Shown in pieces: positions 33,012 through 43,802 of a DNA stretch of 64,000 nt; position 1 is the first letter of the stretch; every line of letters starts with the position of its first letter. Below the pieces are notes generated by a model. It was not told the DNA's origin. It was given only the letters and a program-made list of their open reading frames with translations, and made no database searches. The stretch is taken from positions 2,513,501 to 2,577,500 of the forward strand of contig NC_012870.2 of NCBI RefSeq assembly GCF_000003195.3, in the 5' to 3' direction. Origin of the DNA: Sorghum bicolor (lineage: Eukaryota; Streptophyta; Magnoliopsida; Poales; Poaceae). The translations under genes and the position numbers were made by a program.

Positions 33012-33205
33012 GGCCTTGTTTAGATGCGAAAAGATTTTGGATTTCGCTACTGTAGCATTTTTGTTTGTTTGTGACAAATATTGTCCAATCATGCAATTAC
33101 TTTTTATTTTTGTCTATATTTAATACTTCATGCATGTGCCGAAAGATTCAATGTAACTGGAAATCTTGAAAAAATTTTAGTTTTTAGGGTGAACTAAACA
33201 AGTCC
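33012..33205. mobile_element. Tourist-like MITE with internal deletion
   Basis: Left end GGCCTTGTTTAGATGCG, right end GTGAACTAAACAAGTCC. At 194 bp it is shorter than intact copies; about 50 bp is missing next to TGTCCAATCATG. Confidence 0.7.
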
Positions 33206-34283
33206 CCGTGTAAGAATAATATATAGACTGCATTATAAGTAATAAGGTACTAGTATATATACATCGGAAAAGTTCAGATGATAAATGTATACATTTGAAA
33301 CTTAATTATAAGAAAAGATATATGTTTGATTAATGAATCGGGAAATAGATAAGAGTGGCACACAAATATATGTAAACTGAAAAACCCAGAGAAGACTTTG
33401 TAGGTATGTATTGCATATGCTATTCGAAGGGTCTTTTACATATAACCTGCAAAACTGGTCTGAAGTCGTAGAAGAGGTGTTTTTATAGTTCATGGGTGCC
33501 AAGAGGGGGGGGGGGGGGGGGGGGGGGGGAGGGCATCTCCAGTTCAACTACATAACCTGTAATTGTGATCAGTATCTAAAAAGAAGGAAATATGCTAGCA
33601 TAGGAAAAGTAATAGCAAAATAGTTGTTTTCAGTCCTCAGTCATAGTGTCAGTCACAGAGCTGGTCCAATCAAAGCATGGTGACCACCAACATAAATGTA
33701 TTGCATATTGATACTTTTAAGTGGACAAATTTCTTCATTTTCTACTTAGCTCCAAACACTTCTAACCAATATTGCCTGGAGATGCTAAGAGCCAAGGGTA
33801 AAACTTAAACAGTTTCGACTGAAGTGCGGGCACTATATTTGCCCAGGTAATAACTAAAATGCTTTATATGTGTCTAAATGAGGCATACTATTGGAACACA
33901 TACCCAAAATTTAAAGCTTCATTGTTCGAGCATATTATTTCACTTGAATTAGGTAAAAAAAAGGATCGTCATGATCAACTTGAGTCATTTTGTCAGATCT
34001 AGGTGGTGCCGGACTGAAAGAATTTAATATTATTGTTTGAGCATGAGCTGACCTATTTGTCGTCAAAAGCAGGTCCTTTTGTTGTAGTTAGGGAAGCTAT
34101 TGTAGAGGCTATACAAATCAGTCTGCAAAGGCATAAAACAAGGCTAAATCCCAACCACAATCTTGCTCGTCATTATTTAAGCAGTATAGGAGTTTAGCAA
34201 TCAATATCAAAATTATACTTTAAAACATATTAGATGGCACAGGAAAATGACAACAATTAATGACCATAAGCCGTGAAGAGTAA
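33206..34283. other. Intergenic DNA with a G homopolymer
   Basis: AT-rich spacer between the two Rx-N-like copies. No gene is supported. It contains a run of 25 G at 33505-33529. Confidence 0.5.
33505..33529. repeat. Poly-G tract
   Basis: An uninterrupted run of 25 G in an otherwise AT-rich region. Confidence 0.95.
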
Positions 34284-34715
34284 TTATGTATAGCAATTAC
34301 ATATTTTTTTACTGCAGAGCACTCCTCGTGAAATACAAAGCGCCGGCCGTGGCGGCGGCGGCGCCGCGGCGGGCTGCTGCTGGTGCTGGACGTGGACGGG
34401 TGCGCTTGTTGACGCCGCCTCGCCTTCCTCCCTGGCTCGGCGTTGGAAGTCGAGGACGGCCGCTCCGCCCTCCTCGGCGGCCGACCTCAGCTTGTCGCGC
34501 CACTCCAGCAGCGAGGCGCTCCCGATGGCGTGCTTCTCCGACACCTCGACCGCACAGCGGAGCTTGAGCACGAGCGTCTCCAGCCGCTGCAGCTTCTCGT
34601 GCGCCGCCGCCGGGCAGGACCCGGACCGCAGCTTCCGCGTCACCGTAGTGAGTGCCCTGTCGGTGATCCCGCCGATCACCGCGGACGCCATGGTACTCAC
34701 CGCTTGCTCTGCCAT
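34284..34715 (-). pseudogene. Truncated paralogue of the Rx-N-like gene
   Basis: The first 95 or so residues (MAEQAVSTMASAVIGG through LEWRDKLRSAAEEGG) align closely with the intact gene at 31471-32523. After a longer Gln/Ala/Pro linker, the conserved block corresponding to ALYFTRSAL is present but in another frame, so a frameshift has occurred. All homology then stops abruptly at about 34315, and the frame ends after a few unrelated residues. Two thirds of the protein is missing. This is a partial tandem duplicate, probably not functional, although a short N-terminal protein could still be made. Confidence 0.75.
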
Positions 34716-34767
34716 CGTTCAAAAAACGGAACGTATTGTATTGACGCCCACACAGAACGGCGCCGCA

Positions 34768-35524
34768 TCTATAACTCTTGTAAAGATAAACAAATGAATT
34801 TTCGGTTCCATGCAAGGTATCCACATCATTCCTCACTAAGTGACCCACTTAGAGCTTGTTTGGCACGGCTCAACTTTTATAGTAAAGCTGTTTTTTAGAA
34901 AATAGCTTCATGAACAACTTTCTAGATGAAGCTGAGCTGTTTTGGAAAAAGTGTTTGGTAAAATAGCTTCACCAACTACTTCATGCATAATTGAGAGAGA
35001 GAAATGAGAGAGATGCAATAAACTACTTTTTTCATCATGTCTTTGTGAGAGGAAAGGAAAAACAGCTCTACCATGAAGCTGTTTTGGAAATAAGTGTTTG
35101 CAAAAAAAAAAAACAGCTCACAACAACTCATGAAGCTGTACCAAACAGGCCCTAAATATTTTATCTCTTCATGCAAGATGTCCACATCATTCCCCACTAA
35201 GTCCATATCATTCCATATTAATTAGAAAAAATAACCATATCATCTATATCATGTGAAATACTTTAAATATTTAATATATTCATATATAAGTCATGTACAT
35301 ACATTATTTGTTTCATCACCAATTAATTTCTCTATAATATAACCAAATATTAGTTTTTGTTTTATTAGCTTAGTAATTTTTACTAGATCTAATACAATAA
35401 AATACATGCAAGTCAAATTCATATGTGTACATACATGGTAGACTAAATATTGTATAGTAGTGCTATATATATAATGATTTATTTTTAAAAAAATCCCACA
35501 ACAACACGCGAAAAATTCACCTAG
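34768..35524. mobile_element. Non-autonomous Helitron upstream of the Rx-N-like pseudogene
   Basis: Comparing the upstream regions of the two Rx-N-like copies shows that homology (TTGACGCCCACACA then GCA) breaks at 34768. It resumes at 35525 (TTT...AATAATCTGG, then CATTGCTTCTGACGCCA). The 757-bp insert begins TCTATAAC, ends CACCTAG and lies between an A and a T. This fits the Helitron rule (5' TC, 3' CTRR, A/T target, no duplication). The sequence before the 3' end is CACGCG-rich, but a strong hairpin is not obvious. It contains no coding sequence and hosts a MITE at 34852-35152. Confidence 0.72.
34852..35152. mobile_element. MITE nested in the Helitron
   Basis: Left end GAGCTTGTTTGGCACGGCTC and right end GTACCAAACAGGCCC are imperfect inverted repeats. 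Flanks are TTA (34849-34851) and TAA (35153-35155). The interior has repeated AGCTGTTTT and AAGCTGT motifs. Tourist-like, non-coding. Confidence 0.7.
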
Positions 35525-35582
35525 TTTATTTTAAAAAAAATAATCTGGAAGAGGAGTGACATTGCTTCTGACGCCAACATGT

Positions 35583-36129
35583 TTACTGTCTGTAAAACCA
35601 ACTGTGCTTGTCCTCTGAATTCCGCATCACCGTGTCTTTTGTTTCCAGCAAGCAGGTGCAGCTTGTTGCAAAGGCTTCAAGATAGCAATCGGTGCATTGC
35701 AGTTTGATGAAGTGGTGATTGAACAGAGCAATCCACAAGCTTGGAGCAAGAACACATTTACAAATTACAAATATACTAGGATACAAGTATATAAGCTCAA
35801 TTGCTTAGAGAGTGGTAACTACTGAATATCTATATGACTATATCCAACTATTGGTAAGTGGTAAGTACATATGAGCATCAAATACTATCTTTCACTTGAG
35901 GATGGCACAAAAACAAAATTTCCAGAGCCCTGCAAGTGCAACAGACCGACGAGCAGTCACCATTGGAATGATCGTATGAAAAACAGCTGGAATTGCCTTG
36001 TTCTCGACGAGCTTGGCATCAACGAATGAAGATCCCCTCAGTATTCCAAGTTATGAAAAAACAGCTGGAATTGGCTTGTTCTCGACGAACTTGGCATAAA
36101 CAAACCAAGATTCCCTCAGCATTCCAAAA
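35583..36129. other. No gene recognised
   Basis: Continuation of the upstream region of the Rx-N-like pseudogene, with a short internal duplication sharing GGAATTGCCTTGTTCTCGACGA (one mismatch) near 35990 and 36069. No coding domain. Confidence 0.4.
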
Positions 36130-36790
36130 GCTAGTTTGCTTGTCTTAGACTGTCTCCAAGACTGACTCCAACAATTGAAACCCAAATTGAAGACCCATTA
36201 CACAATTTAGGTCATGTACAGTAAATGGGTCAAACCCCAAAACTTGCCCTTCTCCAACAACCTGAGACCCAAACCAAAGCAAGCTCCAGACATTAAAAAA
36301 AAAGAAGAAACAACACCCGAGGCCACCGTGGCTTCTCGTGGCTCTTCTTCTGCCCCCGAGAGGACCGAACCTCCGCCTGCCCTGACCTGCCGCGAAGACG
36401 CACCGCCGCCGCCGCCGCCGCCTCTACGCATCCCCGCATGGGTGAACCCTCGCCACCGACCCGACAGCAGACTGCTTCCTCGTCCCACCCTTCACCGCGT
36501 GACCCGCCCGCTCCCGCCGCTCCCTGCCTTCTTCGAGGAGATCGACGACCTAGGCTGGGACTGGTCTCTGTACGGCGTCATTGGTGCAGCCCCCGGGATC
36601 TCCGGTCGCCTCCTCGCTTCGTCGTCGTCACGGGACCATCAGTCCACCACAGCCCTAAACATATGCGTCCTCCTCCAGACAGGAGGCATTTTTGGGTGTC
36701 GTCTCGGCAGATAGGCAAAATGGGTCATGTGATTGGGTCATCCGTTGGAAGCTGTTTTGAGTAGGTAAAAGCACTATGCAGAACACATTT
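36130..36790. other. Possible transposon-like unit with GC-rich core
   Basis: AT-rich edges flank a GC-rich core (36320-36690). The edges share a diffuse inverted similarity around CTCCAACAATTG on the left and the complement of CCGTTGGAAG on the right. An open frame of 166 codons (36214-36714, +) runs through it but is Pro/Ser/Arg-rich with no known domain. It could be a Pack-type element that captured genomic sequence, or a decayed exon with its flanks. Low certainty. Confidence 0.25.
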
Positions 36791-36799
36791 TGGGTATAG

Positions 36800-37041
36800 G
36801 GCCTTGTTTAGTTCACCCTGAAAACCAAAAAGTTTTCAAGATTCCCCGTCACATCGAATTTTGTGGCACATGCATGAAATATTAAATATAGACGAAAACA
36901 AAAACTAATTACACAGTTTAGCTGTAAATCACGAGACGAATCTTTTGATCCTAGTTAGTTCATGATTAGATAATATTTATCACAAACAAACGAAAATGCT
37001 ACAGTATCGAAAAGTGAAAACTTTTCGGAAGTAAACAAGCC
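36800..37041. mobile_element. Tourist-like MITE
   Basis: Starts GGCCTTGTTTAGTTCACC and ends GTAAACAAGCC, with TAG duplicated at 36797-36799 and 37042-37044. Same subfamily as the outer element at 3710. Confidence 0.82.
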
Positions 37042-37059
37042 TAGGTTACATTGTTGATA

Positions 37060-37740
37060 GGGCCTGTTTGGATTGCAGGATTTCCAAAGGAAAAGTATAG
37101 GAATCAAGATTCCTCTATTTTATGTAGTGTTCATGCGTTTGGAACATAAGATTGAGTATATCCTTTCCTATGGAAAATTTCCTTCACTCATACATTTAGA
37201 AGGAATGAAATCATCCAGTCTAGGCCATTGGAAATTTTCCTGTGACAATGATACACATTTGCCTAAGCTAACGAACATTATTGCTGTGCATCAGTGAGAA
37301 AAGGAACAGGACACAATATCCGAGGAAATATTTTTTATCTATTCATGTCACTTGTGTTCTTGGCAGGCACCAACTCCAAAACTTTGATCTACAATCTACG
37401 CTTCAGAGCTCCATTATTCGCACTGTTAATTGGCTGCCATGACAGAAAATATTGTTCGCTTATTTGTTATGAGAGAAAAACACTGCTGAATAGTTGATAG
37501 AAGCTCAAGCGAACAAGTTGTTAATGACCTACCAAAGCTAATCTCAAGCTACCAAGTTTAGCAAAACAGGCACATCATTAGTCCAAATAAAATGAGATTC
37601 TTATGCTACCTCGTTTCTGCATTCCAAACACTCATTATTGTAAAATTTCTACATTTTTCCATTCCCACCATATTCTTTTTCTATTCATGTATTTTCTCCT
37701 ATATTCCTATGTTTTTTAGTTCTCCGTTCCAAACAGGCCC
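37060..37740. mobile_element. Long Tourist-like element
   Basis: Ends GGGCCTGTTTGGATTGC and GTTCCAAACAGGCCC form inverted repeats of about 14 bp. At 681 bp it is longer than the other MITEs here and encodes nothing recognisable. Confidence 0.65.
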
Positions 37741-38163
37741 TAAGCCGTACTTTTTCCATTGTTTTTTTCTCATAAGTCGTATTCAAAGTTGTATTCATGT
37801 TCTGGTGGCCAACGACTTGGCCCCTGTTTCTGAGTAATGGAACATCCATGTTTCAAAATAATAATAACTAAAAAAACCCTCAACCGCAAATACATACACA
37901 TGGTTTTCATCGTCGTCTACTACCTAAATCCACCATCGTTCAGGATTGCACGATGTCACGCAAAAACTGGAAACTACTAAGTTCCTAGAATTTGTTTCCT
38001 GGTCGCTTCTGCAATTCTTTCAAGGTTTGGTTTCAGTACACAAATGATTATAATGCTTACTCACGGATTTTAGGAGATGAATTGAATTGAACATAAAGGA
38101 TAACTCAGAGTCTCAGACCAGTTGTGGGACCAGTCTGGACTACTGAGTTAAATTGTTTACTAA
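37741..38163. other. No gene recognised
   Basis: AT-rich spacer between two MITEs; nothing seen. Confidence 0.4.
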
Positions 38164-38502
38164 GGGCCTGTTTAGATTGGAGATGAAAATTTTTTGGGTG
38201 TCACATCGGATGTGTCGAAAGGATGTCGGGAGAGGTTTTTAGAAACTAATAAAAAACAAATTACATAGCTCGTCAGGAAACTGTAAGACAAATTTATTAA
38301 GCATAATTAATCTATCATTAGCATATGTGGGTTACTGTAGCACTTAAGGCTAATCATGGAGTAACTAGGCTTAAAATATTCGTCTCGCGATTCTCAACTA
38401 AACTGTGTAATTAGTTTATTTTTTTATCTACAACTAATGTTTCATACATGTGTCCAAAGATTCGATGGGATGGATGAAAAATTTTTGGGTGAGGAATGGG
38501 CC
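38164..38502. mobile_element. Second-family MITE
   Basis: Left end GGGCCTGTTTAGATTGG, right end GAATGGGCC, TAA on both sides (38161-38163 and 38503-38505). Matches the element in the expansin intron at 13124-13456. Confidence 0.82.
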
Positions 38503-40364
38503 TAACTGGAGAACATATTATTTACTAACTGGAAGCTTTAGTTCAGAACATGGCACTTCCCATTCCTGCGTTTGCAATGGCTATACTGTTAGTATTAAAA
38601 GTTTACAGATGCAGAGTGAAACACTTTAGAGTGATAGTCCTTGCATGGCTATCCGTCAGAACACAGGAACTACAAACACATCATAAAAGGTAACAGCATC
38701 CATGCTAACTGTATGGCTCAAAAGAACTCGAACCATGGCATGAACAGGAATCTTGATATATTCATGCAATGAGCAGCAATAAGAGAGGTGTGCAAGTCAA
38801 GCGAAGGGCATCTGGAGATGGCACACCAAAAGATGAGTAAAAAGTGGACCAACCAATTCAGTTAATGAGTTTCTTCTAGACCTAAAAAATAGAACATTAG
38901 GGAAAGCAAGTGGAATTTATCTGCACAGCAGCACAAGTACCACAAATGATTAGTGCTCCTAGAATGTATTTTATTTTTTCTTGCAGTATGACCTGAAAAT
39001 ATCAGTTTGAGAACGATGGAAAGATTTGTGAGCTTACTGTATGTATGTACCACCTTCAGAATCAACAGAGTTGAACATTCTCACTATGTAACATTATGTT
39101 CAAATGAAATGAAAGAACAACAGATTAGTACTCTCATATGGACTCATCTCTTCATATCAGTATTTCTTTCCTTTACAGGCCAAGCAGACAACCATCTTTG
39201 GTACATGACAGAGGTCCATGGCATACAAAACATTCTTAGAACTCAAGAATATTTTTTGTTCTTGCAACACTGGCATTGCCACATTGCTCCATGGAGAGTT
39301 TCTTCTTAGTAGCGATGTCAGCCACTACACTACTTGAAAATACTAGTTCAGTCTCATACAATGCAAACATCAGTAAACCCATTCAGCTAGTGAGAGCTAC
39401 GTAAAACATGTATGCAGCTTAAAGATATGAGACTTTTTCTGATAATATATATTGTATGCAATTTGTACCGCAGCATAAAATGTATACAGCTACATTTGTT
39501 TTGCCCCTGGCTTTGCAGGATCGGCAAACCTGGGACAGCAGAGTTGTTCATCTGCTATGCTACTGTTCCGGTGAGAGAGAGCCAGCAGAAGCCGACTGGG
39601 TGGTTTTTTATTTTCAAGAGTTGATCACCAAGTTGCCATAAATTGATTACGTACCTGAATTTCTGAATCTTGCACGGTTACTTCTACTAGCCCGGTGCAC
39701 AATGAAAAACTGAAGTTTTTTCACCACGATGAACCTATCAGTGCAGTGGATGGTGATGTCCCAAGAACACATCACCTCCAAGTCAACGAAGCTTTCCCTA
39801 CGGATGTATCAGCAGTTCAGAGATCACACTAGTGTGATTAATCGGAGGAGGGTCCTTGTAGTTTGTTTACCTCCGGATGAACTAATCGGTGGCTGAATTA
39901 CTGCGTTCAAGCAGGGTAGTCTCTGATAAAATGCTGACCATATGTGTTTTATCATTTGCAAGTGGAGAAATTTTGACAGCACAAAGATAGTCTTGTTAAT
40001 TGAAGCAATATTATAGTGTGATGGAGCATATGAGTGGATATTAAAAAAAATGCTATTTCTGTTACTGTTGTCAAGCCTTGCATTTTGCACTTTTTTTGTT
40101 TTTTTTTTTGCTTCCAACTTAATGAAACGGCAGAGCACCTATCATAATTTGGTAAAAAAAATGCACTAAACGATTTGATTAATATGCCAATTTTCTTAAT
40201 CGTCGATGCTAGTAGCTAAGTGTTTTCTTTTTGTCGCTGAATCATTCCCTGAATACCATTAATCAAGCAAAGTATTGGTCCGTGGCTGTATGTCGGTAGA
40301 AATAATGTAATCACAGTGCTAAACAACATGGCAACCTTATTTGACTTTTTTGGGGGTGGGTGGG
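38503..40364. other. Spacer with an orphan copy of the mTERF 3' flank
   Basis: No gene is supported. 39118-39410 is a diverged copy of the segment found downstream of the mTERF-like genes (CCATCTTTGGTACAT, GGCATACAAAACATT, CAACACTGGCATTGCC), but no mTERF coding remnant was seen beside it. Confidence 0.5.
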
Positions 40365-40964
40365 TAGAACAACAAATTAGTACTCACCCATATAAGTCAT
40401 CTCCCTTACAAGTTGCCATCTATTTTCAGTCGGTAGTCTATCATTCCCTTTACAAGCCAAAGAGACAACCATCTTTGGTACATTGGCAAAGTTCCACAAC
40501 ACCAAAGTATTTCTTAGAAATCAAGAATATTTGTTGACTCTTACAACACTGGCTTTACAACATTACAAAATTGTTTCATAGAGTTTTCTTCACCGTAGCA
40601 CTTTCAGCCACTATCTGAAACTACTAGTTCAGCCTCAGTGAAGTACAACGTAAACATCAGCAGGGGAAAAGTGTGAGCTAAGTGAAACATCAGTTGGAAT
40701 GAAACATATCAATAAATAAACTGGTTAGATAAAATGAAAAGCTAATTGGAATTTGACAGTATTAGCTTAATAAGTTCAGCCCTCCAGACAACAAAGACCT
40801 ATTCACAGTACAAAAACAAAATGAGATGCTTTCCCAGTACAACGTAAACATCAGCAGGGGAAAAGTGTGAGCTAAGTGAAACATCAGTTGGATAGCTGCT
40901 AATAAGCATAAGTTGCATTCCCACCGTCTACCAAGTGCCTACAACACAAAATGAGATGCTAAAC
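40365..40964. repeat. Repeated 3' flank of mTERF-like gene 1
   Basis: Contains the shared flank segment (CAACAAATTAGTACTC through CAACACTGGC). It also has an internal direct repeat, 40643-40697 against 40837-40891 (GTACAACGTAAACATCAGC). Related copies lie at 39118, 44587, 45466 and 47745. Confidence 0.6.
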
Positions 40965-42158
40965 TTAAACTCTAGAGGGCACAATACCAGCACGAGCTGC
41001 AGCATAAGCATCTGCAAGGCCAGGAACAGAGTTCTTGTGACGGTCGATGAAGTTCGATTTGAAAGCCTCTTCTCTACAAAGAACTAATTGTAAAAGGTTT
41101 GTATTACTATTTAGCAATCCCTTTTCCTGCAAGGCCTTCATCACATGATGCCGCGGCACTAACCTCTTCTCCAGGCTGTAGGTGAGCAGTACAGACTTTT
41201 CCACAATGTACCGTGGCTCCATGGCAGCCTCGTTGCAAAGGAACTCAATCTTGCGAAGAAGAATCTCGTCAGATAATGCTATTATACCTGGCGTCTTGGA
41301 TACTGCAGTGGAAACATCACACTCTGAACAACCAAGAGTCCTCTTAAAGAACTCAAGCTTGGCAGCAAGCTTCTCTTCGGACATACAGGAGACTATTGCA
41401 ACTGCGTGCCCGAACCGCCCCGAAGTGGGAGGCACCCCAAGTTGTTCCGCCCGTGGCAGACACTCTTTCAAGCGTTCCAGGTTGTAGGTGAGCAACCGCG
41501 GGACGGTCAAACACAGCTGGGCAATATCTCGAACACCCCACTGACGAAACAACGCGATGTTAGGCTTGATTAAATTGTCAATGCTCGAGACGAGGAGGTT
41601 CCCGTTCCTCTTGGCGGCCACGAGGACCTTCTCAAACGAACCATAGAAGGAGATGAAGAACTCGAGCCTGGGAACGACATCGCAGCTGCGGAGAGCATGT
41701 GAGTCGATCAGGAGGAAGCTAGCAATCTGGGGAGTGGACAGACCGACGCGGTCACGGAGGGCAAGAAGGCGGGGGGCGATGTTCTTCACCGAAGCACGAA
41801 GGAGCAACGGGTCCGCGGAGACTACGGCGGCGATGTCGGCGCGGGAGAGGCCGGCCCCGGAGAGCAGGGCGAGGATGGAATCAGGGTTGGAGGCGGAGTT
41901 GAGGCGGGAGTAGGAAAGCTTATCCGGTGTTCTACGAGATTCCTTGGATAAATCGTGGGAGGCCTTCTTGGACACCTCGCGAGCTTGGGCGGGAGCGAGG
42001 CCGCAGGCGGTGACGAGGTAGCCCTCGAGGGAGAAGGGCACGCGGGAGGTGGCCTTGGAGGTGGAGATGAGGCGGCACGCGCCGGTGTGGATGGGGGAGG
42101 GAAGCGGTGACGCGGCGCGGAGCAGAGGGAGGAGGCGATTTCGGAGGCGCAGCAGCAT
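40965..42158 (-). CDS. mTERF-like protein 1
   Basis: A member of the plant mitochondrial transcription termination factor family: helical-repeat nucleic-acid-binding proteins acting in mitochondria or plastids. The intronless frame gives 397 residues from MLLRLRNRLLPLLRAAS. A further 46 in-frame codons upstream (to 42296) are low-complexity, and the paralogue starts at the equivalent Met, so 42158 is preferred. The N-terminus is Arg/Leu/Ser-rich with few acidic residues, which fits an organellar presequence. Tandem mTERF motifs follow, for example LSRADIAAVVSADPLLLRAS, RLEFFISFYG, IAQLCLTVPRLLTYN, LEFFKRTLGCSE and AVSKTPGIIALSDE. It is in tandem with a second intact copy and a pseudogene. No lesion is visible. 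Confidence 0.9.
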   Translation of the reverse strand: MLLRLRNRLLPLLRAASPLPSPIHTGACRLISTSKATSRVPFSLEGYLVTACGLAPAQAREVSKKASHDLSKESRRTPDKLSYSRLNSASNPDSILALLSGAGLSRADIAAVVSADPLLLRASVKNIAPRLLALRDRVGLSTPQIASFLLIDSHALRSCDVVPRLEFFISFYGSFEKVLVAAKRNGNLLVSSIDNLIKPNIALFRQWGVRDIAQLCLTVPRLLTYNLERLKECLPRAEQLGVPPTSGRFGHAVAIVSCMSEEKLAAKLEFFKRTLGCSECDVSTAVSKTPGIIALSDEILLRKIEFLCNEAAMEPRYIVEKSVLLTYSLEKRLVPRHHVMKALQEKGLLNSNTNLLQLVLCREEAFKSNFIDRHKNSVPGLADAYAAARAGIVPSRV

Positions 42159-42418
42159 GGCGGCGGCGGCGGCGGCGGCGGAGGGGCGGTTACGCCGTTG
42201 GCTCGCCGCGTGAGGAGGAGGAGGAGGAGGAGAATGGCCGAATGGGTGTGTCCGTGCGTGCGTGGAATCTCCCATCCTTCTTGAATTGCGGCCCATTTAC
42301 TAGGCCCACGAAGGAGCCCAGCTGGAGCTCTCGGCTGAGTCCTCACTAAGTGGCTGCGGCGGCGCGGTGGCCACCCGCGGGACGCGGCGCTCACACGGAG
42401 TGCGGCAGGGCAGACCTA

Positions 42419-42662
42419 GGCCTTGTTTACTTGCAGAAAATTTTTACAAAATATAAATAGTAATATTTTCGTTTATATTTGATAAATATTGTTTAATCAT
42501 AGGCTAATTAGGTTTAAAAGATTCGTCTCGCAAATTATATGTAAACTATGTAATTAGTTATCTTTTTTATCTATATTTAATACTTCATTCATATGCCGCA
42601 AGATTCGATGTGACAAAAAATCTAAAACATTTTACAAAATATTTGAAGAAGTAAACAAGGCC
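42419..42662. mobile_element. Tourist-like MITE
   Basis: Left end GGCCTTGTTTACTTGC, right end AAGTAAACAAGGCC, CTA on both sides (42416-42418 and 42663-42665). It lies 260 bp upstream of mTERF-like gene 1. Confidence 0.83.
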
Positions 42663-42685
42663 CTAGCGAGCAGGTCCTCCCATGC

Positions 42686-42865
42686 ATGATGCATCGGAGG
42701 AGGAGGAGTGGCGTTACGCCGTTGCTGTCGGCTGTCCTCGCACGCCGCCTCCACTCCACAGGCGCCATGGCCAGGCGGTCCTCTGCTCTGCCATGGTATG
42801 TGAAGGACCCGGTCCGTTTCCATTTCTTTTCTCTCGGTGAGATTCGAATCACCTGGATTATTTAA
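42686..42865 (+). CDS. Possible first exon with a mitochondrial-type presequence
   Basis: A 59-codon open frame starts MMHRRRRSGVTPLLSAVL and continues ARRLHSTGAMARRSS. It is rich in Arg, Ser, Leu and Ala, has no acidic residue in the first 35, and carries the RRLHST pattern typical of plant mitochondrial presequences. A good donor (TG then GTATGTG) occurs at about 42797. It could be the first exon of a gene divergent from mTERF-like gene 1, or a remnant of one. No convincing second exon was found by eye before 44600, so a decayed fragment is possible. Confidence 0.3.
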   Translation: MMHRRRRSGVTPLLSAVLARRLHSTGAMARRSSALPWYVKDPVRFHFFSLGEIRITWII

Positions 42866-43159
42866 AATTAGCGAATTAGTGTTTGCTTTATACATTGATT
42901 GATAATAAGAGTTTTGTTTATGCCAGTTTGACGGGTAATTCACGCTTTGTTTCTTTGGCTGATTTGTTGTGAAAGAAAAACACTGCTGTATGGTAGGTAA
43001 GCAGGAGTATAGGACTACATACATTTCGGTTGTGGCATGAAAACAAAGCTATTATTGTGGCAGGAAAGCACTAAGCAGGAGTGCAAGTTAATTTCCTGGT
43101 AAAAGCCTCCTGCAAGCAGAAGTATTTGTGTTGGTGTTGTGCCTTTTCATCACCCAGGT

Positions 43160-43257
43160 CTTATTTAGTTTACTCCAAAATCCAAAATTTTTTAAAGTTT
43201 TCTCATTACATCAAATCTTATGATATATACATGAAACATTAAATATAGATAAAACAA
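43160..43257. mobile_element. Truncated Tourist-like MITE
   Basis: The first 100 bp or so of the GGCCTTG family, strongly diverged (GGTCTTATTTAGTTTACTCC) and without a right end. Confidence 0.5.
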
Positions 43258-43574
43258 ATACCATAGTCATTTGAGTTCTCCAATTTCTGTGGACTAACTT
43301 TCCGATCTGATAACAATAACATGCCTAGGGCCAGCTGACTGGATAGATGATGGTATCGGTATTCTGCAGGCCTTACAATGAAGTAAGTCTGACGTTAAAG
43401 GCACTTGCATTAGGAAAACATATAACATGGTAAATTCAAATCAGAATATAGTCTATTGGTTGCCTGTAATAATTTAATCACCCTGAAGTAGTGGGTAAAC
43501 AGACAAGTAGTACAGGGTTCTTATTTTGATTGGACTTCAAAGGCATCTCACATTGTCAAGAAATATAGGGTTCT

Positions 43575-43802
43575 TGCCTTGTTTAGTTCGCAAAAATTTT
43601 AGTTTTTGGCTACTGTAACATTTTCGTTTTTATTTGACAAACATTGTCCAATCACGGAGTAACTAGGCTCAAAAGATTCATCTCACAAATTACAGGTAAA
43701 CTGTGCAATTAGTTTTTTTTGTCTATGTTTAATGCTCCATGCATGAGACTAAAGATTCGATGTGACGGAAATCTTGAAAAATTTTGCGAACTAAACAAGG
43801 CC
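43575..43802. mobile_element. Tourist-like MITE
   Basis: Left end TGCCTTGTTTAGTTCGC, right end GCGAACTAAACAAGGCC followed by TTA. Internal blocks are intact. Confidence 0.8.

Noticed and set aside
42836..42855. GATTCGAATC, reminiscent of a tRNA T-arm
   Set aside because: No acceptor stem, D-arm or anticodon arm could be drawn around it.
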